Shown here piece after piece: positions 7,652-16,937 of a stretch of 56,250 nucleotides of DNA; the first letter of the stretch is position 1, and the number at the start of each line of letters is the position of its first letter. Position numbers and translations under genes: made by a program. The stretch is taken from contig NZ_QLVG01000047.1 of NCBI RefSeq assembly GCF_003382685.1, positions 1-56,250 on the forward strand, in the 5' to 3' direction. The notes under the pieces are model-generated. The model was not told where the DNA came from and made no database searches. It saw nothing but the letters and a program-made list of their open reading frames with translations. The stretch comes from Halorussus litoreus (GTDB lineage Archaea > Halobacteriota > Halobacteria > Halobacteriales > Haladaptataceae).

Positions 7652-10600
7652 TCATTCACGGACTCTCAGGAAGGCAGTAGACCACTGTCGAAGGAGTTCG
7701 CTATCTACATCCTCCTCAACAGATCCGTCTTCAGTAATCGACCCAATATCGCCATGGCGACCCCATCCGCATACGATCGGCGTTTCGATGCTCGTATTAC
7801 GCGATTCGGTTACTCTACTCAGCCGCTCCGATTTCGTACTTTCGGTCGAGAGAACATCGACAATCTGTTCAAGCACGGGACTTCCGGGAGCGAGATGGTG
7901 GATCGAGGGGAACTGGTCAGCACAGTCTGCAGAGAACGTTATGGCGAGCGTCTCCTCGTCGAGCGCGATCATTTTCGCGAGCGTTCCCTCGAAGTTCGAA
8001 TTTGGTAACTCGATATCGTTGCTTTGCTCGATAGTGAGACGGTAGGTGCTCTCTTCGAAGGTAAACTCATCGAGAGATGCTCCGCCCAACTGGTCGATAT
8101 TTAACTCGTCTATTGAGATGAACTCGATTCCAATATCCGCCAAGGTCTCGTTCCCGACGAGAACAGTCTCAAGCCCAGCTGTGACGAATGGTGGAGCGTA
8201 CTCGTACTCGTCAGCACCAACGTCTTCGATATCTGGATGTCTGAAGGATTGCCAGGCTCCGAGTTTTGCCATGTCGATAACTTCTTGTTCGAAAGTCGTA
8301 TCCACCGATTCCAGCGACTCACCGACGTCCACCCGGTCCATCTGCTCCTGTTTGTCGAGTCGTTCGGACAGTTCTCGATCGGCACGCTCGACTGCTTCTT
8401 GACTCTCTTCCTCGCCGGCTTCGAGGGTTGCAGACCGAATCTGACCGCTCACACTCGAAAGGATCGGTTGCATCTCTCCGACGACGTTTTCGAACAACCC
8501 GATTCGATCGTCCAGTCGGTCGTAAATGTCCGTCTCGACGGTGTCCGCGTAGCTGTAGTTGAAAATCGTGATGTCCTCGTGTTCCTGCCCGATACGGTCG
8601 ATGCGTCCGATGCGCTGTTCGACCCGCATAGGGTTCCACGGAAGGTCGTAGTTAATGAGTGCGCCACACTCCTGCAGATTCAGCCCTTCGCTCGCCGAGT
8701 CCGTACAGACGAGGATGTCCACGGTTCCGTCGTCAGCGGCGAATTCCTGCTTGACGCGTTCCTTGCTGACCCCAGTCCATGTCTTCGAGTCGCTGTCGTA
8801 CATCTCCCCGCCGCGTCCGGAGTAGCAAGCGACCGTCTCACCGTGAGTGGATAGGAGACTGTCGCGGATGAAGTCCATCGTGTCCGTATACTGCGTGAAC
8901 ACGATAATCCGGTTGTGACCCTCTCTATCGAGTTCGTCAAGATCCTCTTTGAGCTGGTCGATCTTCGGGTCCTGGTCGATGCGACGGAGGTCGTCAACGA
9001 ACGATTCGAGTTCGTCGATTTCCTGTTCGAGCAGGTGGAGCCCTTCGTCGGTGACGCTCGGGATGATCTCCGAAAGGTCGGCGTCCTCTAGATCGTCTTC
9101 TAGTTCGTCGAGGTCGTCCATGTCGTCCAGATCGTATTCGGAGAGCGTGTCGAGGACTATCTGCTGTGAATCACCGTACTTTCGTTCGGCGGCCCGCTGT
9201 TTTCCTTTGAGAACTGCTTGCTGTCCACGGAGTTTTTCGAGGCGATTCTGGAGACTCTGGGAGATAGCGTAGACGCTGCTGGTGAGCCGTTGACGGTAGG
9301 TCGTCATCACGAACCCTATCGCCTGTGTTTCGGTGTCTGAGGACTGCTGCGCGCGCTTATAGAATTCGCGCGTGTACTCCCGAATGTGGTCGTAGACCTG
9401 CCGCGTCTCGTCCGTCAGGTCGATCTGCCGCTGCTGTGGGTTCCGGTCGGGAACGGTCGCATCGAGGATATCCGCTTGCTCGTACTTGCGCAGCGTGTCG
9501 CGGGTGTTGCGGTGGATAAGTGCGTCCACTGGGGTCGACTCTGCGAGTACGTCCCGAACGACGCGCCACCCGTCCTCGCTAAGCTCGTCCAAGGCGACGA
9601 AGCGCTCCCTCGGCGAGAAGGTCAGCCACTCCTCGTCGACCTTCCACTCCGGATACAGCAGGTACTTGAGCTTCTCCCCCTCGGAGACGGAATCGTCTAT
9701 CTCGTATCGGTCTGTGGCATTTCGGAACACCTCGATATAGCCGTCGTACGTTTCGCCGTAATCGGCCGCAAGATCACACGCGTCGAGGACGCGCTCCTTG
9801 GCGACAGCTCGGGCCTGTTCGTCGTCGCCGATCTCGAGTTCGGCCGCGATCTCGTCGAACACGCGGTCGGAGAGGTTCCTGTTGGCCGAGAGCCGATCCT
9901 GATACCGGCTGTCGAGGGTCGCCTGCGACGACCACGAGTCCGAGCCGCCGGAGTCGTCACCGTCGATGACCGACTGGATAGCCTGATTCGTGGCCTGTCG
10001 CGTCTCGAAGAACTCCACGAACGCGTCTTTGTCGCCCCATCCGCCGGGGAGGTCGAGCAGCGATATCAGGTCGTAGAGTTCGCCCGAGTGGAGTTGCATC
10101 GGGGTCGCCGTCAGCAGGTAGTAGCACTGAGTGTGCTCCCGCAGCCGCTCCAGAAGGCTGTAGAAGTTGCTTCCCTTCCGTGCGTTGTGAGCTTCGTCGA
10201 CGACGACTGCGTCCCAGACTCCCTCGCGGTCGTCTGTCGGGCGGCCACGGCAACTAGCGGGGACTTCGGTTCGCGTTCTGGCAATTCCTTCATCAGATGG
10301 GGCAACCTGATCCCAGCGGTCCTCCAGTCGAGCCGTGTGCCAAGACATGATGACGATAGTCGGCCCGTCCAGATTGGTCCCGCTCTCGCGCTGTTGCTGT
10401 TGGTGGAGGAACCGCCAGATCGGGCTCTCGACCCACGCCTGCTCTCGCTGGTCGGCGTCGAGATCGAGGTCGTCGGAATCGGGAGGTACGTGGTCGCTGC
10501 CGAAGGCGTCGATGAAGGTGTACTCGTAGTTGCTCCCGCGGTCGAAGCGGTAGGCGTTCAGGTTGAACTTCTCCCAAAGTTCCTCCTGCCACTGGATGGT

Positions 10601-11578
10601 CAGACTCGCCGGGACGAGCAAGAGTCCAGTTTCGAGTTCGTCGGTGAACCCAAGACGCGAGAGAGTCAGTCCGGCTTCGATGGTCTTCCCGAGGCCGACC
10701 TCGTCGCAGAGCAGAAAGCTGTTCGGATAGGTGTTGACGAGCGTGTCCGAGACGACGCGCTGGTGAGGCCACGGTTCGATGGTGCTCCCTTCCTCGGCGA
10801 GTGCGAGGCCACCCGGCGAGAGCGGGCCGTCGGCGATGATGTTGGCCTTGTCCCGCTCGGTCGGCGGTGCTTCACCGCGCGCAATCTGGACTGCCTCTTC
10901 GAGTTCGGACTCGGAGTCGGGGTCCTTCCAGTCGATGATCTCTTCCTCGATGGCCGTCGGCAGGTCGTACACCTCGACGTAGGGGTGTTCGTTCGTCCAG
11001 AGCTGTTCGAACGTGTCGACGTCGCTCTCGACGTAGTCCGCCTGTTCGTCGATCCACGAGCAGTGGACTTTGAACCGCTCGTAGTTCTTCTTCCACCCGC
11101 CGACCGTCTCGTTGAGGCTCCCCTCGAACGAGAGGGCGTTGTCATCCTCGTCGTGGAAGACGCCCATCTTCGGGTGGAACGTTCGCCAGTTGCCCTCGCG
11201 CGGGACGGCGACCTTGATGTGAAGGCGGTCCTCGCGGAGGAGATGGGCGAGTATCTGGAGTTGGGCGTCGAGTTGCTCGTCGTTGAGGTCGTCGAGCGAC
11301 TCGCTGAGTTCGTCAGTGAGGGCTTCGAGGACCGGCCGGTCGGTCTCGTAGAGTTCGGTTCCGACGATCAGGCGCATCTCGCCGTCGTTCTCGACGAGTG
11401 CGTCGATGCCTCGCGTGGCGACTGCGAGTGCGCTACTGGAGAAGTAGCCCGCGATGCGGTCGTAGCGGACGCTTCGTTCGAGGGCGGGGACGTAGAACTC
11501 GTCGACGAGGTAGACGGACGTGTTGGTGGGTCTGCTCTCGTAGATCGAGTTCCAACTCCGTGTAGCGAAACTAGTCAT
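7652..11578 (-). CDS. PLD-SNF2 helicase, Hma-type defence component
   Basis: 1308 aa. The N-terminus (about 20-190) is a phospholipase-D-like domain: the single HxK motif FHPKMGVFHD is followed by SFEGSLNETVGG. A SNF2/SF2 helicase core follows: DEVGLGKTIEAG near 288, DEAH near 459, LLTATPMQLHSGELYDL, and in the C-terminal lobe IIVFTQYTDTMDFI, SASEGLNLQECG and the arginine-finger motif QRIGRIDRIGQ near 990. A coiled, Asp/Glu-rich insert lies around 800-880. PLD-SNF2 proteins accompany DUF1156 methylases and DUF499 ATPases in the Hma (helicase-methylase-ATPase) system, where they are the presumed DNA-acting effector. Here it is separated from the methylase by three unrelated genes and has its own TATA-like element near 11604. 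Confidence 0.88.
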   Translation of the reverse strand: MTSFATRSWNSIYESRPTNTSVYLVDEFYVPALERSVRYDRIAGYFSSSALAVATRGIDALVENDGEMRLIVGTELYETDRPVLEALTDELSESLDDLNDEQLDAQLQILAHLLREDRLHIKVAVPREGNWRTFHPKMGVFHDEDDNALSFEGSLNETVGGWKKNYERFKVHCSWIDEQADYVESDVDTFEQLWTNEHPYVEVYDLPTAIEEEIIDWKDPDSESELEEAVQIARGEAPPTERDKANIIADGPLSPGGLALAEEGSTIEPWPHQRVVSDTLVNTYPNSFLLCDEVGLGKTIEAGLTLSRLGFTDELETGLLLVPASLTIQWQEELWEKFNLNAYRFDRGSNYEYTFIDAFGSDHVPPDSDDLDLDADQREQAWVESPIWRFLHQQQQRESGTNLDGPTIVIMSWHTARLEDRWDQVAPSDEGIARTRTEVPASCRGRPTDDREGVWDAVVVDEAHNARKGSNFYSLLERLREHTQCYYLLTATPMQLHSGELYDLISLLDLPGGWGDKDAFVEFFETRQATNQAIQSVIDGDDSGGSDSWSSQATLDSRYQDRLSANRNLSDRVFDEIAAELEIGDDEQARAVAKERVLDACDLAADYGETYDGYIEVFRNATDRYEIDDSVSEGEKLKYLLYPEWKVDEEWLTFSPRERFVALDELSEDGWRVVRDVLAESTPVDALIHRNTRDTLRKYEQADILDATVPDRNPQQRQIDLTDETRQVYDHIREYTREFYKRAQQSSDTETQAIGFVMTTYRQRLTSSVYAISQSLQNRLEKLRGQQAVLKGKQRAAERKYGDSQQIVLDTLSEYDLDDMDDLDELEDDLEDADLSEIIPSVTDEGLHLLEQEIDELESFVDDLRRIDQDPKIDQLKEDLDELDREGHNRIIVFTQYTDTMDFIRDSLLSTHGETVACYSGRGGEMYDSDSKTWTGVSKERVKQEFAADDGTVDILVCTDSASEGLNLQECGALINYDLPWNPMRVEQRIGRIDRIGQEHEDITIFNYSYADTVETDIYDRLDDRIGLFENVVGEMQPILSSVSGQIRSATLEAGEEESQEAVERADRELSERLDKQEQMDRVDVGESLESVDTTFEQEVIDMAKLGAWQSFRHPDIEDVGADEYEYAPPFVTAGLETVLVGNETLADIGIEFISIDELNIDQLGGASLDEFTFEESTYRLTIEQSNDIELPNSNFEGTLAKMIALDEETLAITFSADCADQFPSIHHLAPGSPVLEQIVDVLSTESTKSERLSRVTESRNTSIETPIVCGWGRHGDIGSITEDGSVEEDVDSELLRQWSTAFLRVRE

Positions 11579-11602
11579 TGTTATAGGAAGCTCGGAAGCA
11601 GC

Positions 11603-11612
11603 GTTTATTTTC
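11603..11612 (-). promoter_or_regulatory. TATA-like element for the PLD-SNF2 helicase
   Basis: On the minus strand GAAAATAAAC lies about 26-34 bp before the helicase ATG (11578), the normal distance for a leaderless archaeal transcript. It would let the helicase be made independently of the methylase operon. Confidence 0.45.
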
Positions 11613-11645
11613 TAGTTCCATTGTTAGCTAAGGGTGTGACCACCG

Positions 11646-12059
11646 TTAGTAAAAAATGTACACATAAGAGAGATTGATAGCTATCATTATGACTTCTGGT
11701 ACACGAAGGCCGAGGATACCAGCAGTCGCATCTATTGAATAATCATCCGGTCGTAATTGACGGTGTGCCACTACCCCAACTACGATGAATGAAGCCCAGA
11801 GAATTGAATACCTTGATTGCAGAGATATAACAAGGACAGTGACAAGCGTCAAGAACAGTCCAGTCCAAAACGAATGTTCCAATAAGTAATAAACTGCAGC
11901 ATCGGTTATCCATTCTGTATCAGTTCGACGTCCACTATTGTCTTCTACGATATCCTCAAATTTGTTTGTCCACCTGTGAATAAACGGGAGAGAAATAACC
12001 TCAAGGAGAATCGAGAAAAAGAACGGAAATACTCGAAGACCAGATGAAGAGATATCCAT
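11646..12059 (-). CDS. Cassette gene 3: small polytopic membrane protein, unknown
   Basis: 137 aa. About four hydrophobic segments are visible: residues 9-27 (RVFPFFFSILLEVISLPFI), 56-80 (YYLLEHSFWTGLFLTLVTVLV), 86-103 (ILWASFIVVGVVA) and 118-136 (VPEVIMIAINLSYVYIF). A charged loop lies between the first two (RWTNKFEDIVEDNSGRRTDTEW). I recognise no family. It begins 1 bp after the stop of the preceding cassette gene, so it is certainly co-transcribed with it. Composition is AT-rich (one 60-base line, 11881-11940, counts 38% GC). A multi-span membrane protein at the end of a cassette inside a defence locus suggests a membrane-acting effector, but that is inference. Confidence 0.75.
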   Translation of the reverse strand: MDISSSGLRVFPFFFSILLEVISLPFIHRWTNKFEDIVEDNSGRRTDTEWITDAAVYYLLEHSFWTGLFLTLVTVLVISLQSRYSILWASFIVVGVVAHRQLRPDDYSIDATAGILGLRVPEVIMIAINLSYVYIFY

Positions 12060-12060
12060 C

Positions 12061-12507
12061 TTAACTATCGATATCTACGCTAATTGAGAGCCGAACATTT
12101 CCATCGTTCACTGGCTCAAGATCATCGTTTAGGATTGTGGAATCTACTTCGGTGTCGATTTGCTCACTTGTCGGCTCTTCAGCGATGGGTGTTGCGTCAT
12201 TTGGGTATTCCTCAACTGTTGGTTCACGGTTGCTGAAGGGACCACCTGGCTTCGCAGGTTCAAGTCGGTCTTCAATAGCGGTCCCGTTCTCAAGCCGGAG
12301 GTTATTGTTTCCCACGTTGAACTGCGAAAGGAAATCTACTGAGTAAGTTCGGCTGTTCTCTAATTGGAGTACAAGCTCATCATCGTCACCTCCGAGGACA
12401 CAATTGCTTCTTCCTTCAGAGAATGTTGCACAGCACGCTCGCACTCCTTTATCCGTTCCTTCGTCGACACATCTTGCACTATGGTCCATGGTTTCCATAT
12501 CAGTCAT
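12061..12507 (-). CDS. Cassette gene 2: small Cys-rich acidic protein, unknown
   Basis: 148 aa. The N-terminus holds four cysteines in 25 residues (C13, then CC at about 25-26, then C36), suggesting a metal site or disulfides. A single predicted beta segment follows (DELVLQLENSRTYSVDFLSQF), then a long acidic, Pro/Glu-rich, probably disordered tail. There is no membrane helix and no family match. Its ATG overlaps the stop of gene 1 by 8 bp and its stop is 1 bp from the start of gene 3, so it sits tightly in the middle of a three-gene operon. Confidence 0.7.
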   Translation of the reverse strand: MTDMETMDHSARCVDEGTDKGVRACCATFSEGRSNCVLGGDDDELVLQLENSRTYSVDFLSQFNVGNNNLRLENGTAIEDRLEPAKPGGPFSNREPTVEEYPNDATPIAEEPTSEQIDTEVDSTILNDDLEPVNDGNVRLSISVDIDS

Positions 12508-13780
12508 AGTTTTCTCCTGATTTCAGGTTCGTACCTAGCTGTTCCAGCACCGTTACAATTTGATTATCGAATGTAGAGTCGGTGGACTGTTGGTAGAGAT
12601 TGGATAACGGCGTAGCTTCCTCATCTTCGCTCGCTACGCCAACTAGCGTCGTTTCTTCGTGACGTTCCCAGGTAAAGTCCGATTGTTCTCCTTCCTTAGC
12701 AGCAGCATAAACCCGGATAAAAGATATATCATTCGGTAAGTCATCCATGTCTCCAACCGTCATCTGTTCCCGCTCTCCTTCAACCGTGTCTACGATGACT
12801 GGTGCATTCGCCGGTACATTGAGTTCTCCAACAAATTTGACGAAAGCGTCGATACTTGTATCGGCAGACCAGACAGAGGTGTAGTAGGTGTCGTATATTT
12901 CCGTCCGAATTGGTTCGCCATCAGCGAATGTTCGTACGACAGGATAGCCATCCTGAAGATCCAGAATGGCGATAATCTGGTTCGAGGCCTCAAGTATCTC
13001 CTCCTCTTTGGTCTGACCTTGGAATGAAATTCGACCTTCGGACCAGTTGAAGTGGAACTCCGTCTCTGGACTTCCACTGATTCGCGCGTAACCCGCGTAG
13101 AGTTTGTACTTCTCGAAATACTCCGAAACAATCTCGCTATCTCGAAGATCGCCCGACCCTCTGAAATGAATCGTATTTACTTCTTCACCGACCCCCTCAT
13201 GTCGAAACCAAACTTGCGTGTAGGCCTCGGCAAGTCGTTTGCTGAAATCATCCCGGAAGCCATCTCCGAACTCAGGACCGAGTGATTCCGGTGTTTCAAT
13301 TTCCCAGCCAAGAGCTCGCTGACAGAGAGTATAGACCGCTCCAGCACGGTCATCGGTGTCGACCCGAATCGCCACGATGTCACTATACGATCGAAGTACA
13401 GCGACTGCAACAACCTCCGTTTTTTCTCCTTCTTCGTCCTTGAAGTGGCGAGATACTAGGACGTAGAGATAGGGCCCTCGACGTACTAACCCGGCTATCT
13501 GAAGATCCCCCTCTTCAGTGTCAGGAATATTCTCGCTACTTACTGCTACACGACGACCGATTTCATCGAGGGTTTCATTTCTTCGGCCGGGAATCTCGAA
13601 GTAATTCACCCGCTGAAACTGACTGACACCGAACTCACTTCGGAACGTGGCCCATTGGTTGTCCGGTATTCGATACCTGACCCTCTCGCCATCGCTTTCG
13701 CTCTCTAACCCCGCAAACCCCCATTCGAACGAGTCGTGAACGTACGACCCGTCCCGAAGGTAGACATGCGTATCTATCAT
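12500..13780 (-). CDS. Cassette gene 1: 426-aa soluble protein, unknown
   Basis: 426 aa, acidic, no membrane helix. The first part opens IDTHVYLRDGSYVHDSFEWG and continues as a mostly beta domain, with GLVRRGPYLYVLVSRHF and VVAVAVLRSYSDIVAI near 90-140. A charged middle region follows (YFEKYKLYAGYARISGSPETEFHFNW near 225-255), and the end is alpha/beta (FVKFVGELNVPANAPVIVDTVEG near 315-340). No Walker, nuclease, protease or nucleotidyltransferase motif is visible. It is first in the cassette, behind its own AT-rich promoter, and 228 bp from the methylase stop. A sensor or regulatory role is possible but unsupported by motif. Confidence 0.75.
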   Translation of the reverse strand: MIDTHVYLRDGSYVHDSFEWGFAGLESESDGERVRYRIPDNQWATFRSEFGVSQFQRVNYFEIPGRRNETLDEIGRRVAVSSENIPDTEEGDLQIAGLVRRGPYLYVLVSRHFKDEEGEKTEVVAVAVLRSYSDIVAIRVDTDDRAGAVYTLCQRALGWEIETPESLGPEFGDGFRDDFSKRLAEAYTQVWFRHEGVGEEVNTIHFRGSGDLRDSEIVSEYFEKYKLYAGYARISGSPETEFHFNWSEGRISFQGQTKEEEILEASNQIIAILDLQDGYPVVRTFADGEPIRTEIYDTYYTSVWSADTSIDAFVKFVGELNVPANAPVIVDTVEGEREQMTVGDMDDLPNDISFIRVYAAAKEGEQSDFTWERHEETTLVGVASEDEEATPLSNLYQQSTDSTFDNQIVTVLEQLGTNLKSGENYD

Positions 13781-13810
13781 TTTCCATCTACTATTACTCT
13801 GGGTAGATGA

Positions 13811-13820
13811 TTATTAAATA
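13811..13820 (-). promoter_or_regulatory. Promoter of the three-gene cassette
   Basis: The AT-rich TTATTAAATA (plus strand) reads as TATTTAATAA on the minus strand, 31-40 bp before the cassette ATG at 13780. It is the strongest TATA-like stretch in the 228-bp gap after the methylase gene and indicates transcription independent of the methylase operon. Confidence 0.6.
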
Positions 13821-14008
13821 TTGCCATGCAGAATTAACGCAGATAGTATTTGTTTGCTGGAGGAACGACGATGCCCATTGACTTTGATGTGAATAGATAG
13901 AGTGAATTACATATGGCATAGAGAAAGTAGACAACTGCATTTAGAAACCGTCACCTAGGCCTTTCCAAGTAGATACCTTTCAGAAAATCAAATACGGGAT
14001 TTATTATC

Positions 14009-16933
14009 TCAGTAGTCGTCCAACCCCTGCTGGGTCGGCCCTTCACTATCCTCGGCGAACACATTAGGACTGAAGTCCAGGTCCAGCACGTCCCGCGTCC
14101 GACCCACGGCCAGATCCCGCGCGAGTTCCCAGTCGTCGTGGTCGTGGGGCAGCACCTGCAATAGCGCCTTCAGCGTGGCCTTGAAGTCCGAGTCGGTGTC
14201 GAAGTTGCGCTCCCGCAACCAGTCGCAGCACGCGCTCTCGCCCTTCACGTCGTAGACGTGCATCGCGGCGTGAACCCCGTCCAGCGCGCGGCCGAACGAC
14301 AGGTCGTCGGGGTTCACCGGAATCCGGCTCGACCGGTCCTCGGGCTTCTCGTTGACGTTCTGCACGCGGCCGTCGTGACTCCGGAGCTTGATATCGCCGC
14401 GGTTCTTCCGCCAGACCTTCGTCTCGCGCTTGATCGCGTCGATGTCCACCCCGATGCCGTGGCCGAGCTGGTTGCCCTCGTCGTAGGAGAACGTCTGGGA
14501 CTCGTGGACCAGCCAGCAGAGGACGTACCACTTCGTGATATCGTCGAGGTCGTCGATGCCCTCGCCGTCGAGGAACTCCTCGACCAGCACCTGCGTCACG
14601 GCCTCGCGGGCCTCTTCGAGCGCCTTCCGCGGTGCGACCTCCTCGTCCTCGTCGTCTACCACGGGGTAGGCGTCGGCGAACACCCGGAGCGTCGGACCGA
14701 ACGCGCTGATGATGACGTCGGTCTTGGTGAGGCTGATTCCGGAGTCGAGCAGGTCGCGCGCGGCCTCCGTCGCGGCCGCGCGGGTGTCGGCCTTCACGTC
14801 GCTCCACAGCGAGGGCGTCGCGTTCTCGGGGTCGCGCTCCTCGTGGGGTTTGCGGCCGGTGAGCAAGAGAGTGCTGTCGGCGGAGGCGCTACTTCGCATC
14901 CCGGCGCGCTGGGGCATCTCGCTCGTGATGGGGTGGGTCGAGGTGATGACGAACCCGGAGTTGATGAGCGACATGGTGAGGGTGTCCCACGCGTCGGTCT
15001 CTTTGTGGGTGAACATGACCGTCATGACCCCGCCGGGTTCGAGGACGCGATAGAGTTCAGAGAAGATGTCGCTCATCTTCTGCTCGTAGGAGCGGTTGGC
15101 GAGTTCGCGTTTCGAGGAGTTGTCGCCCGCGACGGAATCAAAGCGGTCGGGATTTGCTACCGCTTCGTTATCTTTGTCGGTTAACTCCGGTTGGAAGATG
15201 TCGGGGAAGACGTCTTGCAAGCACTCTCGCATCCAAACGTAGAATACATCGGAGAGTTCGCTATACATGATGCTGCTGTAGTAGGGTGGATCCACAACAA
15301 TCGCGCTGACACTATCGTCACTATTCGGAAGGGTCGCAGCATCTCCAATTGAGACTTCCGCAGACTTTGAGTTCTGTGGGAGGTATCCAGATAACTTCTG
15401 GTAGTAACTATACATCTTATCCACATATGACAGAAAGTCGATTCCTCCAATAGAGATATTATTCTCCACAAAAACACGTTTAAATGCAAAATTCTTGCCT
15501 TTAAACATACGGCTTGGGTATCCCTTACTTGTATCCCAGTCTGCTAGCCTGCTATTACGATCAATTAGCTTACTGAATGAGAGGGTGAGTAGAACGAGAA
15601 TAGCTTCTGATGTTTTTTCACTATGCTCATTTCTGATTTGAGGACGGAAATGGTTGATAGCATCAACGTATTCGTAATTAGAAACTAATTGACGAGGCGA
15701 AAAGAGATCCCTCCATTCGTCAATACCGAAGTTCCGGGGTTCAGTTGTTTTGTTCCCTTCTGGGATTGGAGTAGATAAGAATGTCGAAAGTTCGAAATCA
15801 GATTTGACTCTCTCACGTGCTTTTTCAATTGCTTCTCTGTCCTTTTCAGTAGGTGAGCGAAAGTCTTGACTTCGATCTTTCTTTAGATACCTGACGCAGT
15901 AAACGTCGTAATCGAAATTGTCATCCTTCAGTTGCTTCCGAACCTCATCATCCTCTGTGACGACTCCGCAATTTAGGCACTCAGCATCTCCTCCCCGAGA
16001 AATAGGACCGTCATCAGGATCAAAGTCTTCTAGATCCTCGTCGTCTGGATTTACGATGACCTCGTAATCAACAGATCCATCATCTAGTATGTTAGGTCGT
16101 ACAACTACTCGGATTCCATCGCTCCGGGTTCGGATCCACCACTTGGGTACTAACGGGATATCCGCACCGCATGATTTGCACTGGATGTGATACGTGGAGA
16201 CGTAGTTATCTGGAATTGGTCTTCGCTTGCCATCCGCGTCTGAGTCTTCATCAGAATCTTCTTCTGACGGGTCAGTCTCACTCGGAAAGTATTCTTGAAC
16301 TTGTGGTGCGGCCCGGTCGTCAATTTTCTCGGCCCATTTCTTGACCTCTGATTCAATATCGCCAACCTCGGGAGCGTACTCCAACATCACTTTTAGAATC
16401 AGCGATGGGACGGGGTTCAATTCGTTCGCGTGTGTCGGTAGTCCGTATCGAAGTGACTCGTACGGGATTACCCCACCGCCTGCAGTAGGGTCAAGAACCG
16501 AAGGAAGGTCACCGTCCCAGTGGTCTCGAAGGGCCTCGTGGAGTTCGTCACGTTGCGGTTCGGTTAATGATTGGGTGAATGGCCGGGGATAGCCGTAGTG
16601 GCTTTCGAGATTTCCAGTCCGCTCATCTTCGGTCGCTTTCATCCGCTCCACGAACTCGCTGATGGTCTCATCTTCGACCCCCTCTTTCGGCCCGATTTGC
16701 ATCCAGCGAAGCAGGTCGTCTGAATCGGTATCCTCCGGGAGTACGGAGGCAAGAATAGCTAGACGAGAGGCCGGAGTCGGACGACGAGCGAACCACGGGT
16801 GGAGATACCGGTGCGGGGGAAGATACTGTGGATTCGCTTCCCGAAGATTCTCGATACCGACAGCCTTCAGGGGCAATTTTCCTTCGATGGCGAGCGGCTT
16901 GAGGTCGTCCGTCGAGTCGAATTGGTCACTCAT
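14009..16933 (-). CDS. DUF1156 DNA methylase, Hma-type defence component
   Basis: 974 aa. The N-terminal DUF1156 segment is ENLREANPQYLPPHRYLHPWFARRP. Methyltransferase motif I DPTAGGGVIPYESL is near residue 145, two CxxC zinc knuckles (CKSCG near 252, CLNCG near 318) lie in between, and the catalytic DPPYYSSIMY is near 549, an amino-methyltransferase arrangement. In Hma loci this enzyme is thought to mark host DNA. It starts 4 bp after the stop of the small partner gene and is last in the DUF499 operon. The gene is a mosaic by composition: the first 585 codons (15181-16933) are AT-rich (one 60-base line, 15421-15480, counts 37% GC), while the last 390 codons are GC-rich (line 14641-14700 counts 70%). 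Confidence 0.88.
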   Translation of the reverse strand: MSDQFDSTDDLKPLAIEGKLPLKAVGIENLREANPQYLPPHRYLHPWFARRPTPASRLAILASVLPEDTDSDDLLRWMQIGPKEGVEDETISEFVERMKATEDERTGNLESHYGYPRPFTQSLTEPQRDELHEALRDHWDGDLPSVLDPTAGGGVIPYESLRYGLPTHANELNPVPSLILKVMLEYAPEVGDIESEVKKWAEKIDDRAAPQVQEYFPSETDPSEEDSDEDSDADGKRRPIPDNYVSTYHIQCKSCGADIPLVPKWWIRTRSDGIRVVVRPNILDDGSVDYEVIVNPDDEDLEDFDPDDGPISRGGDAECLNCGVVTEDDEVRKQLKDDNFDYDVYCVRYLKKDRSQDFRSPTEKDREAIEKARERVKSDFELSTFLSTPIPEGNKTTEPRNFGIDEWRDLFSPRQLVSNYEYVDAINHFRPQIRNEHSEKTSEAILVLLTLSFSKLIDRNSRLADWDTSKGYPSRMFKGKNFAFKRVFVENNISIGGIDFLSYVDKMYSYYQKLSGYLPQNSKSAEVSIGDAATLPNSDDSVSAIVVDPPYYSSIMYSELSDVFYVWMRECLQDVFPDIFQPELTDKDNEAVANPDRFDSVAGDNSSKRELANRSYEQKMSDIFSELYRVLEPGGVMTVMFTHKETDAWDTLTMSLINSGFVITSTHPITSEMPQRAGMRSSASADSTLLLTGRKPHEERDPENATPSLWSDVKADTRAAATEAARDLLDSGISLTKTDVIISAFGPTLRVFADAYPVVDDEDEEVAPRKALEEAREAVTQVLVEEFLDGEGIDDLDDITKWYVLCWLVHESQTFSYDEGNQLGHGIGVDIDAIKRETKVWRKNRGDIKLRSHDGRVQNVNEKPEDRSSRIPVNPDDLSFGRALDGVHAAMHVYDVKGESACCDWLRERNFDTDSDFKATLKALLQVLPHDHDDWELARDLAVGRTRDVLDLDFSPNVFAEDSEGPTQQGLDDY

Positions 16934-16937
16934 GAGT

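Noticed and set aside
9386-11677. Long plus-strand frame opposite the PLD-SNF2 helicase
   Set aside because: It is a GC-skew shadow with Val/Arg-rich random composition; the opposite strand has complete helicase motifs.
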